This document shows, one piece after another, positions 1 through 30,700 of a DNA stretch of 64,000 nt; the first letter of the stretch is position 1; each line of letters starts with the position of its first letter. The stretch is from Hedera helix. Its lineage: Eukaryota; Streptophyta; Magnoliopsida; Apiales; Araliaceae. The stretch lies in contig OX359265.1 in assembly GCA_947179155.2 (NCBI GenBank), forward strand, positions 1,029,501 to 1,093,500, written 5' to 3'. The position numbers and the translations under genes are program-made. A model generated the notes under the pieces. That model saw only the letters and a program-made list of their open reading frames with translations. It did no database searches and was not told the DNA's origin.

Positions 1-394
1 TATATATATATAAAAGACTAATCTAAAATATACCTTTTAAATAACGTATATTTATTAAAACTACGTCGTTTTGAAGATTATTTTAAAAAACAAGTAAGGT
101 TGTAGGTGACATTTTTATAAATATAAGAAAAGTAAGTGGGATCACTCTATTTTAATATCATAATTTTTTTAAAAGAATTATCAAAACGACGTTGTTTTAA
201 TAAAAGTAGTTTTAATATATATATATATATACCCCTTTTATAGGACAAACTCAAAGAAGAAATTTGAATTGAGCCCGTCAATGGAGAGTGATCATCAAAT
301 CAAGATCAATCTAAGCTTATATTTGTCAAAATGATACGATTGACCGTAAATTTCATTATTAGGACCTCATTACTAACTTTTTGAACAATGTCGG
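1..394. other. AT-rich intergenic, no gene
   Basis: AT-rich DNA with short TA runs at the very start and near 215-232. No open frame with recognisable protein features is seen. The last eight bases (387-394) form the left target-site copy of the hAT-like element that follows. Confidence 0.6.
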
Positions 395-2328
395 CAGGGC
401 TACAAACGATCCAATCCGATCTGAATTTTGTCGAACTCGAACACTTTTAGTCGAACTCGAACATGTTCGAGTAACTTGATCAAACCAACATTTGTGTGCG
501 AGTTCGGATCGTTAGATATTCACGAACATGATCGAGTTCGCGAGCATAAACAATTCACGAACGCAAGCTCGTTCGCATTCGCGAACACAAGCTCACAAGC
601 TCGTTCGCGAACAACTCATGAACATACGGACGTAATCAAGCTTGCAAACATTTGTATCAACTAACAAGATAGCTGCATAATATGTCTAAAACCAAAAATG
701 ATTATTTATAAGTTAGAAGTTAGAACTTAAAAATTAACGAGCACTTAGAAATTCTTGATTTACAAATATCAATAATCAAATATTAATTTAAGAGCCGAGG
801 GCCAAGGCTATATCAGAGTAGTTTTGTATTTAATTTAAAATTTTAGATTCTTAGAATAGTATATAATCATAATATATATATCATATTATCATTGATACTT
901 ATTTAGGAATAAGATATAATATATATCATATTGTCATATGTGTGTGTGTGTGTATATATATATATATTAAAGTAGTAGTACGTAGTGGTCAATATTATTA
1001 TTTATTACATAATTAGACTAAAATAAATGAATAATACTTCATCTATTTCATAAAAAGAGTCTTATTTAAGAGTTTTTAAAATAAAATTGTAAAATTATAA
1101 GATTTTAAATAATGTGAATTTAGTTGATATAGATTAATTCAAAATCTAATAGACTAATATTGTTAACCTTAAAATGTATTAGTACCAAATACTTCATCCG
1201 TTCTGAAATATAAGTAATAAGATGAATTGATCAAGTATGAATTTTCAAAGTCGATACGAAATATTTTTAATTCAAAAGGGATATGATAACTAACTTTTGA
1301 ATACAATAAATATTGAGAATTATTTTATAAAAAATTTATAATTTTCATAATTATATTGTTTAAAATTAAATAAATTAACTACAATTCTAAGAGATTTTGT
1401 TTCATTTTAAAAAAAACCTTTTTGCTTATTCTAATTTAAATTAATAACTCATTTTAATTTAATGCAAATGGTACTATGAAATAATGTTTAATTAGATTAT
1501 TAAAAACTACTTTTTACACTAAATATGATTACTTAATTGCATAAATTAAAGTTAACCAATGACTCTCTCTCACTGCCACATATACACCGTAAGTCTGTAA
1601 CGCTAAAAAATTCAAAAATTGGTGAAATCAAATTTGCACTTTTAATTATATAGTTGATAGTTGATGTAATATACAACAGTAATTGTACAATGACTATTAC
1701 TATATTAGTAAAGTCTTACTATATTGATGACTTGATTTCTCTATTCTTTATCTCGATTTGACAATTTCAATAACTCATGTAAATGCAAATAACTGTATTG
1801 TATCATTCTTTAATTAATGTTAAATCATCATTGCATGATGATTAATAACTTTATTTATGTGATTTATGACATGAGTTATAATTTATTAAATTATTAGTGA
1901 TGTAAATTGTAATAATCCAACAATTATTGTTAAAATTTTTATGAAAATATTAAAACTACTTGAATTAAATTAGAGGTGAAGAAGTACACATTATTATTTA
2001 TTAATAATTTAGTAAAAAAGTTTACTTATAATTAATTATTAAAAAATTTAAAAGATGTTTAAGTAATAAAAAAGAAAATTACTACAAATTTAACAATTAT
2101 TGATAAGATAAATTTTAAAATTTAATATGAAATAATCAATTATTTGTATTTAGAATTTTAAAGACAATTTAAACATTTAAGAAATCGAACTACTCGAAAC
2201 GAACCCGAACTATTCGCGAACACGGACGAATCGAACACCATGTGCGAACTCTACTTGACAAGACATCCAATTCGAACATGAACCGAACCGAACCGGTTCG
2301 CGTACGGTTCAGTTCGTTTGCAGACCTA
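395..2328. mobile_element. hAT-like non-autonomous element with GTTCG-rich ends
   Basis: The left end reads CAGGGCTACAAACGATCC and the right end, reverse-complemented, reads TAGGTCTGCAAACGAAC, giving imperfect terminal inverted repeats of about 17 bp. Flanking 8-mers AATGTCGG (387-394) and ATTATCGG (2329-2336) match at 6 of 8 positions, fitting an old hAT 8-bp target duplication. About 250 bp at the left and 150 bp at the right are packed with short GTTCG/CGAAC repeats; the interior is plain AT-rich DNA with no transposase. The open frame at 428-664 is only a translation of these subterminal repeats. Near 1051 and 1187 the interior carries Stowaway-like ends. The superfamily is inferred from the ends and duplication length. 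Confidence 0.6.
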
Positions 2329-2552
2329 ATTATCGGTGACTCAGATTAAGACATAATCATCTTTAGGGACGACCAATAGAAATATTCAAGATAAAAAGGT
2401 CAGTTCATTTCTAGCAAATTTTTTTCCCTGAAAACCCATCTTCCATTGAATTGGTCCAAGGTAACTCGACTTTGGTTAAAAAAATTAGGAAAATATTTTC
2501 CATTATATATTTTTGAAAAAATATTTTGTTTTGTTTTATGAAAAATGATTTA

Positions 2553-2893
2553 GAGTCTCTTTCAAGAATGATTTGTTTTAACATGATTTAAAATTAAAAT
2601 TTAAGTAAAAGTGTTCGGCATCAGTTTTACTTATAAGTCAGATTTATAAGTAAAAGTGTACTGGTAATAATGATTTATAAATTAAGTAAAATATAAATAT
2701 TACTAAAAAATACATTAATAAGAAGAATATTAAATAAATAAAAGAGGGTAAAAATATCATTTCAATATATTTTACCAACTTATTAAAAATGATTTATAAG
2801 TTATTTTTAATAAATTTCAAAATATTACTTATTTTTTTGAGTAATAATATAACTTATAAATATGTAAATAAGTCATTATCAAACAAAAACTCA
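2553..2893. mobile_element. degenerate Tourist-like MITE (older copy)
   Basis: Its interior shares the words TGTTCGGCATCA, CTTATAAGTC and AATAATGA(C/T)TTATA with the better-preserved element at 2923-3411. Its ends (GAGTCTCTTTCAAG on the left, CAAACAAAAACTC on the right) are weak inverted repeats bordered by TTA on both sides. It lies about 30 bp from the second copy. The exact borders are uncertain because the copy is badly decayed. Confidence 0.45.
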
Positions 2894-2922
2894 TTATAAG
2901 GTGGGTTAACCAACCAACCTTA

Positions 2923-3411
2923 GGCTCTGTTCGGGATTTTTTTTTTTTACTTAAAGTTAAAATTTTAGTAGATTTATAAGTTAAAGTGTTCGGCATCACT
3001 TGTACTTATAAGTCGTGAATTATAAGTAATAGTTATGGATGCGTTCGGCTAATAATGACTTATATAGTTGTGGATGTGTTCGGCTAACGGCTAATAATGA
3101 CTTATATAGTTGCGGATGTGTTCGGCTAATAATGACTTATAAATTAAAATAAATTGTAAAGATTACTAAAATAACCTTTACTCAAAAAAACATGTTAAAA
3201 TAAAAAAAAACAAAATGAACATTTCAATAGGTTTGACCAAAACTTAAAAAATGATTTATAAGTCAAAAAAATAAATAAGTAAAACTTACTTATTTTTTTA
3301 ACTAATAAGTCAACTTATAAATTGATATATAAGTCATTTTTGAACACTAAATATTAAAAATTAACTTATAAGTTCGATTGACGAACTTATAAGTTAGTCC
3401 CGAACACGCGA
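2923..3411. mobile_element. Tourist-like (PIF/Harbinger) MITE just upstream of COLD1
   Basis: The left end GGCTCTGTTCGGGA and right end TCCCGAACACGCGA are inverted repeats, flanked by TTA at 2920-2922 and 3412-3414, the 3-bp target duplication typical of PIF/Harbinger elements. The element is 489 bp, AT-rich and has no open frame. Inside it, a unit of about 40 bp containing TGTTCGGCTAATAATGACTT is repeated about three times (3020-3145), one copy with an extra CGGCTAA. It ends only 115 bp before the COLD1 start codon, so it probably lies in or beside the promoter. Confidence 0.7.
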
Positions 3412-3526
3412 TTATAATGAGCTCCGAAGGTTCTAACAAATTTAAAATCGTAATTTATTATTTAATAAAAAAAAGTTTAAATGTTCATTGATTCGTGATG
3501 TCATTTGTCCGTTGGTCAGAAAAGAG

Positions 3527-23001
<19,475 letters not shown>

Positions 23002-25210
23002 CTTCTCCATATGAAAGTTTGTAGCAATCATTTATTGAAGATTCATAATTATAAAATCTTTAATAGATCCAGCTGTTTCAAAACTTCTTGAACCCGTGCT
23101 TTCGTGAATCTACTAGGATAACCATACGTCTTTGGTTTTCATTTTGGGCGACTGATCAAGCAGGATTTTGTACAGTTGGGAATGTTCAAAGATTTCTGGT
23201 GTTTTGTGAATATCAGTACTCTAATTAAAGATGTGGAGAGCTTTGTAATATAAATGCATTAAAGGGAAGGGAAGGGTACTAGTTTTACGTGCTGTGGCAA
23301 GAAAGCTTTCCCTTGCCTTTTGCTGCTGTTATGTACCCCCGAGGAGGAAAAGGTATAGGAGGATGGATGAACAAGACATTCATTGTGTCATAGATTTGGT
23401 TGAGTTTCGCTTATGTAATTTATGAGAGGAGGTTTTATGGTTTTGTTCTCTTTTCAGCAAGTGGTGGTCTGTTTTTTGATTCTATTCTCCATTTTGCCAA
23501 AAGCTTATGCACACATATCATGTTATACTTAATCCGACAAGTTGCAGGTGATCTAAAAACCACAAGGTTTCCAGCCAAAGGAGAAAGGAATGTAGGCTGC
23601 CAAGCATGAGAATTATGTTTGCGGTATTTTTTGCAAAATATAATTATGTGCACCGGTTGAAGTTTATGACCATTAATTTGCTGCTATGTACGCAGTTATG
23701 TAATCGACGACGACGACGTAGTCTGAAGAGAAAACGCCACTTTTTTGTTGTCCTATAACTTTGTTTATAAATCATTTCTTGTGACGAGGGTAGGTGTTCA
23801 TAATTTTCAAAACTACTAATCCATCAACCTTATTTTATTTATAGATCATTGTATTAATATAAAACGAGTTAAATTTGATACACATTGGTAGCGTGAATAA
23901 TGACACGTCATTCAAAAGAATAACAATATTTTGTTAATAAGATATTATGATCTTAACAACGTTTATATATATATATATATATATATGTTGACTGTGCGTG
24001 ATGTTAATTGTCCTTTACTTCTTGTTTATAGGGGATGGAAGAGCGTATTATTTTAATTCATATAAAATTACAATAAAATCACTCAACTTTCCTTTACTTG
24101 TTGTTTATAGGGGATGGAAGCGCGTATTGAGGGAAAATTAAATGGGTAACAGGGGACTATTTAAAGAAGTCAAAGGTGTAGTTTTTCAAAACTAAAAATA
24201 ATTTGGATAAAAATGTCATAAATGCTTATTTATTATGTAAAGCAGTGTGAAGATATTAAATTTTATTGTGAAATTATCAATTCTTTAAATAATGTATAAT
24301 TTTTATGTTATTTTTTTGAGTTTTTTTTATATTCAGCAATAATACGAATGTCGATTTTTATTACGTATTTTATAAATAAGTATAAAAATATCACTAATTG
24401 ATTGATTTGTTTACTTATAATTAAAATCGACATATTTTTTCTAATTTTTATAAATAAATAATGTACTTACTTTTCATATTTTAGAGCCTCAACAACTTTT
24501 TTAAAAGTAAACAGCCAAATTTATGCCGGTAGCTTAAGGCGCTAGATAGCAAGCGCGTCAGACTGAGTTCTAACTTGTCATACACACAATCTAGAAGCAC
24601 AAGCTTCATATAATAAGACTGCACGTGCATGTCGACACGTACGCCGGTCTAGAATTTCCCTTTATTTTTATATTTTTCATTTAAACCTCCGTATCCAAAA
24701 ACATTTAAAATTTAATTAAACTCATTTTTTATTATTATTTTCGTATGGACAGAATAAAAAATCAGTTATAATTATAATTATATATATATATAGGAAATTG
24801 ATATATCCGCATTGTGTTACCCACACGATAATATGAGATGAATTTTAGTTACTATTTATATGAGAAGGAGAATACTGAAAATATCAATTTAAGAGAATAA
24901 TTGGATTCTCATTTCAATTTATATACAGGAAAAAAAAAAATATTGAGACGAAGCTGAAAAGCACAGCAAAGCAGACGTCTGTATGCATAGTCTCCGCCAT
25001 AGATTTTAGTACAGATAATCCCTTAGATCGTTTTTGTTTGTATTTCATACTTTAATTATACTGCCCTTCTCTAATTATCATTAATTTGATTTTTTTTAAT
25101 TAGAGATGTATAGAGATGAATTTGGTGGTTTTAAATTATTAGTTCTGGTTGAAATTGTGGGATAGAGGTTGAAATCCAGAACAAGTTAATGTTTGATCCA
25201 TTGTCAGTAG
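23002..25210. other. intergenic region COLD1 to AIPP2
   Basis: The first several hundred bases are probably COLD1 3' untranslated sequence. The remainder is AT-rich and holds a TA run near 23965-23987, a short direct duplication (24011-24129) and a small palindromic element near 24793-24890 whose ends GGAAATTGATAT and ATATCAATTT are inverted. The last ~200 bp before 25211 should contain the AIPP2 promoter and leader; no clear TATA box is assigned. No gene is seen. Confidence 0.6.
24011..24129. repeat. spaced direct duplication, ~38 bp
   Basis: The stretch TTGTTTATAGGGGATGGAAG with the same CCTTTACTT lead occurs at about 24011-24049 and again at about 24092-24129, offset by 81 bp. One copy reads AGAGCGTATT and the other AGCGCGTATT at the end. 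Origin unknown. Confidence 0.8.
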
Positions 25211-27735
25211 ATGTCGGCGATGGTGAACCGCAAGAAACGAACCGTCAAAGAGCTCTACAATACGACTGTGATGATTAAGAAACCAGAGGCATGTAATTTA
25301 TGTTTCCGATCGATTCAATTTTAATTTCCCGTAATGTTTCTGTAACTGATCCTTTTAATTTTCCCTAATTAATATTGTTAATTGCACAGTTTTTTTATTC
25401 GGATTTTTAAAGTTTTAATTTTGACGTGTTTTTGTTGGTAATTTACAACTCCAGTAGTTATGTATAAACGAACACATTTTTTTATTATCAGTTATCATGC
25501 TTAGGATGCTTGGTGGTATGACTTGGTTCCATAAATTAATGTAAACATTTGACTAATGCTTTTGGACACAGTAATTGACGTTGTTTGGTTTGCTTTCTAG
25601 ATCACCCCAGTTTTGAGTGGTAGCTGTCGAATGCAAGGGCCACTTAATGAAACAGACTACGGCGATCAACTGAATACGGTGAGATTACAGGGTAATCAAT
25701 TGTTGTTCTTCCTGTCTAGTTTATCCTTTTCTTGATGAGTGAAAGGGAGAAGGTTGGGGTTGGGAGAGGGATCGTAACAGGCTTGGTTAGAGGATGCCTG
25801 CCTGCTTTTATGTTGATATGGGCTAGAGGCATATTAAGACAATTCTAGCTATCAGTCTCTTATAGTCATTACTTGTTTGACAAATGACTTTATGATGCAC
25901 GTTTCTATGTACTATTCGAAATTAATTATGATTTACCAGATGTTCTAGATATTGGTGTAGTGTTTCTCTTGTGTGTTGTCTTGCAAGCCCTTGGTCGGAT
26001 TGTTGTATTCCTTTATATTGAATTGTAATAAAAGATTGGTCATTTGTGTGACTTTGTGTGATTGCTTGTATAGACACTGTGTGAAATTGGCCAACTAAGG
26101 TTATCAAGGGCATAGTATGGCAACAAATTTGGTGTCAATCGTGAGCCCTGTACAATTCATATCATAGGTGTATAATTTGCATATCATGTGACCTGTCAAG
26201 CACTGCATGTAGCCCTTAGACTCGGTAAACCATCACATAAGACCATTGCGCAAGCGCAACCATCGCATATAACACTGAAGATTGAGTAGTTAGCACACTA
26301 GTGTGTTATCATAGCATATAACCTTGCGGACCGGATAAATCATCACATATAGCCTTGTGACTCGGTAACCTGTAAGAAAATGATTTTCTTTGGTACCAAA
26401 TAAAATGAGGTACACATCCTGTCCAATATTTAAAACATATACATGCAAATCATTTGCATCACAATATTTATGAAGTGAAACTATATTTCTCCCATCATGC
26501 GATGCCATTATGCTGTCCAACAAAAAAGAAATGTAAAGAAAAGGAAAAAAGAGGTCATTACGATTCATATTTGTGAAGATTGGATTTCACGCTGTAGTTA
26601 TCACCAAATCTCAGATCAAGCACAATTGGGTTTATGGAATCTTATTATGTCTCAGGAGGAACCTTGGTTAGGGATGTTTGATTCCCTGAATTTTCATTTA
26701 TTTCGGAAGCTTAATGGTAGAGATTTTGTGGATGTTTCTACCTCCTCTCTTCATGTATAATCCTCTACATAGATCAGTTTGATCTTGAGATCCAATGAGA
26801 ATTTTTTTTTTGACTCCAAGTCCTATTTTGATTTTCTCATTTGTCATTGGAATACAACTTCATTCTCTCTTACGAATTGTATTTGGAAAGCTAAGATGAC
26901 GAGTTTGTGGAGTGCCTTGTCTTGTTTATTAGTTAGGTCTGGGTTTGTACTTCCCTTGTCAGCATTCAGTATATCAGTTTTAGTTATTTTGGCAGGAAAA
27001 GGGATGTAAAATTTAAGGTGGTGTGTGATCAGTGACGTTTGTGATTCTCTGGGTATTTGAACCAAAAGAATTGCGAGGAATTTTCTTGTTAAGTACTCTG
27101 TTTTCACTTGCTTTGGGACAAGGTGTACTTTTTGGCATCCTATGGGTATCAAATATGGGGCCTTTTGAGGTGCAGCTAGTTCGGATATTCATAGGAATTG
27201 GGATATTCTTTTTAGGAATTGTTTTCTTCCACTTTAGATTGTTTGGTGAACTTCTTGTCAACTTAAATGTATCTAACATGCAGGAGTTAGAAATTTTAGA
27301 TAATAATTGCACTCAGTGACCCTGTTGCCTGAGATGTGTAAATGTGTCAGCCTTTGGGCATCTGATAGGTTCTCTTTTATGGACTGTAATGGGCTGCATC
27401 AGTTTAGGGTGGCACCTGTGATGGATCGGTAGTGGACACAAAATATGACAAATATATAAGAGCAGTACAATATAGATTATATAGACATCTATAGACGCAG
27501 ACTAGGCAGGCCCATTAGTATATAAATACTAAAAGTACATAGATAAAAAAATACTTTGTGCGACTTGGTTGGAATTTATTTCTCGGATGAGATATAAATC
27601 TTAATTACATATATGGTGCGGTTGTGTGTCTATGGATATGTAGATATAAATCTGCACATCTCAGTTATGCTTACTATTTTGCGCTCCTTTGCCTGTATCA
27701 TTGGTAAAAATGTTCCTGCACCAGAGAACTTGAGC

Positions 27736-27789
<54 letters not shown>

Positions 27790-30700
27790 TTTTTTTGGTG
27801 GGGTTGGGGGGGGGGGGGGGGATTGTGTATTGCTTAATATGTTTAAGTAAGGTGGGTGGTTAATTGGTTATCAAATTAAAAATGTGTTTACAGGGCATTA
27901 ACTGATGGTATATCTGAAAAAATGTAGGAAAAAGTAGAATATTTGTCCTTTCCTATTTTTATGTGCTCACAATTACAAAATTACCTTTAGCTTGTAGATC
28001 TTTTCATTTAGCTTTTTTTAGTTTATATGATTTCAGAGGGGTTCAGTGCGACAGCATGGTGGTTTATGTTTTTAAATAATATATATGTATATAATGGACT
28101 AAATAATTATTATTAATTTTTTATTTTTATTTCAATGCATTATCCTTTCTATAGCTTCTGTGTTTTTACTTATTTGTGTTCCTGTTGATCTTGTTAGGTG
28201 TCATCTAGAGTCAATAAAGGAGTTAGCAGGCTTACCAAGAGTTCAAATATTGATGTGAGAGTTGACTCTGGGACGTGTAACGTGTGCTCTGCTCCTTGTT
28301 CATCTTGTTTGCATATTAACCAAGCTCTCATGGGATCGAAGAAAGGTGAATCTTTGGAGGACACCTGCAGTGAAAATGCCTTCAGTTATTCTGTGAATGA
28401 TGTAGCTCCAACTATTAAGAGCAGAACATGTGAAATTGGACAGCATACTGCTAGTGAAACAAGCAACTTAATCAGTGTGAATTCTAGTCATGATTCGTTC
28501 TGTGAAAATGCAGAAAGTAAGGGTAGCCCGAGGATGTCTGATGTAACTGGTGCATCTCAATATGTTGAGATGCCCCAAAACTTGTCATCTGATGGGTCTG
28601 TCAGAGAGGATTTGGCCACATTGAAACCTCAAAAAATGGATTCAGATAAGAGTAATCTTAAAAACAAGTTAGGTGACTTAAGAAGTTTAGAAGGAGATGA
28701 TGATAATATTTCGTGTGTCAGTGGAGTTAATGAAGCACCAAAATTGTCTAGTTCTGATAGTGGAACTATGGAAAGTAAAAATCAAGCAACGCGTGCTGCC
28801 TCTCCCAATTGTTTAGTTTCTGAAGGATATGCTATAGCAGTTCCATCTCAGACTGCTTCATGTCGGGATAAACTTGATGTTGAAGGAAGCCAGAATGAAT
28901 CTAGCAGGCATAGATGTAATGAAGAATATATTCAGAAGGTTTACCCTCCTATCAGTTCATCGACCGATTTTTCTTTTCATAATTCAGGATTGATGGAGAA
29001 TCCGTTGTCCAAAGACAGAGATGATGGTGCTGGTTCAGGAATTGTAGAAAGTATATACTCCGATCCTCCAAATGGAATATCTATTTTCTTTGACCCAAGC
29101 TTGAAGGACTTGGAAGTAGATTCATTCCCCCAGATTGGTGGTGAACCACCTGAATGCTCAAGAGAGCGTTTGAATCCATTAGTGACAAAGGAGGTAATAT
29201 CTAACAATGTTTGTGGACAGAAATCTGCTTTGCAGGTTAGCAAAGTTGGCCTTTTTGGAGGGAACTCGGAGCCTTCAATGGAAGATTGTCTAAAGCTTAA
29301 AACAGAAATTGACAATATTACTGGTGCTCTGCTTACTGAAGCTTTAAACTCTGTAGAACATATGCAAGAAGTTGAGAACGTCAATGAGTTGCTTGTCCCA
29401 ACTGATGCCAAGGAAACTTCTATTCAGTCCCATCCTGTGAATGAAAGTGATGAATCTGATATTGTGGAGCATGATGTAAGTATTGATACTTATGTTGTTT
29501 GTTCTGACAGAATAGACTTGTTCAACCAGCCAACTCTGTATTCTTTTTTTATGTTGTCCATTAAGTATCTTTATTTGAATGCAGTTCTCTTATTATTTTT
29601 TTTTTTGCTAGTTTAATGGAATTTAACAACCTTGGCTTTGCCAAGGTTGGATCCCAAGACCTCATGCACCCAAGTCTCATGAGTAGTTGTTTTACCATTG
29701 AGCCATGAGGGGCTTAGTTTTTGTGCACAATTTTAATTTCGTGTTTGATTACCTAAATCTCTAAATTCTCATTCACAGAGCTTTGAGATTTATATCTTGC
29801 TTCAACTTTGGCTGAAGGGTTTGTTACGGTTGTTCAGTTGTTCTTGATGTTGAATTCTTGTGGATCTTTCTTTCTAAAAGCTTTAATGTCCAGGGTTGGT
29901 TTGTAGGATGCAAACTACGTTTCATGTTGAATTTTCTGGATTGACTTTAATATTTCTTATGTAACTTGATCTGTACCTTCTACCTTTTACTCCTTTTTTA
30001 ATTTTTTTTTATTGTAGTGCAAATATCTTGTGTCCATTTTTTACACTCCTACTTGGGGGGGTTTATGATATAACTTAATTAATTGGTGCTAGTTATTTCT
30101 ATTTTCTGGTACCAGGTGTGTGATATTTGTGGAGATGTAGGTCGAGAAGATTTACTTGCTGTATGTTATAGATGTAGTGATGGTGCTGAGCACACGTAAG
30201 TTTATGAAGTAGTTTTAAATTCATTTGCTTTCTTGAAGATTTAACTGGCTATTTTGTCTATCTAGTTCTATAAGCTTAAAATAATCTTTTATTAAACTTG
30301 ATTCTGCCATTAGTTATTGCATGGAAGTAATGCTTAATGAAGTTCCAAAAGCTGATTGGCTGTGTCAAGAATGCAAGTTTGAGGAAAGAAAAAATCGGGA
30401 GAAAGATAAACATGGTGCAGTAGATGGAGTTGGTAAATTTCAATTTTCTGGATATGTGGGCTCCAAAAATGTTCATCTTGTTGGGAAGTCAGGTGGAAAA
30501 GATGTAGATGTTGAGGGAGATAAAACTGATAAAGATAACTCAATTGTGAAAATCTCTCGTAAAAGAAATGCAGAGGATGCAGAAGTTTCTTCAGTGGCCA
30601 AAAAGCAAGCTCTTGAACCAACCATTGGATCACCAAAGGCATCCATTCCTAATAGAGTTGGTGTACTTTCTCGCAATAGTTCAATCAAGAACTTAGATAG

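Noticed and set aside
428..664. 78-codon Ser/Thr/Arg-rich frame
   Set aside because: It translates the GTTCG/CGAAC subterminal array of the hAT-like element.
24523..24600. tRNA-like stretch GTAGCTTAAGGCGCTAGATA then GCGCGTCAGACTGAG
   Set aside because: It echoes D-arm and anticodon-arm phrases, but no acceptor stem pairs and no B box follows at the right distance.
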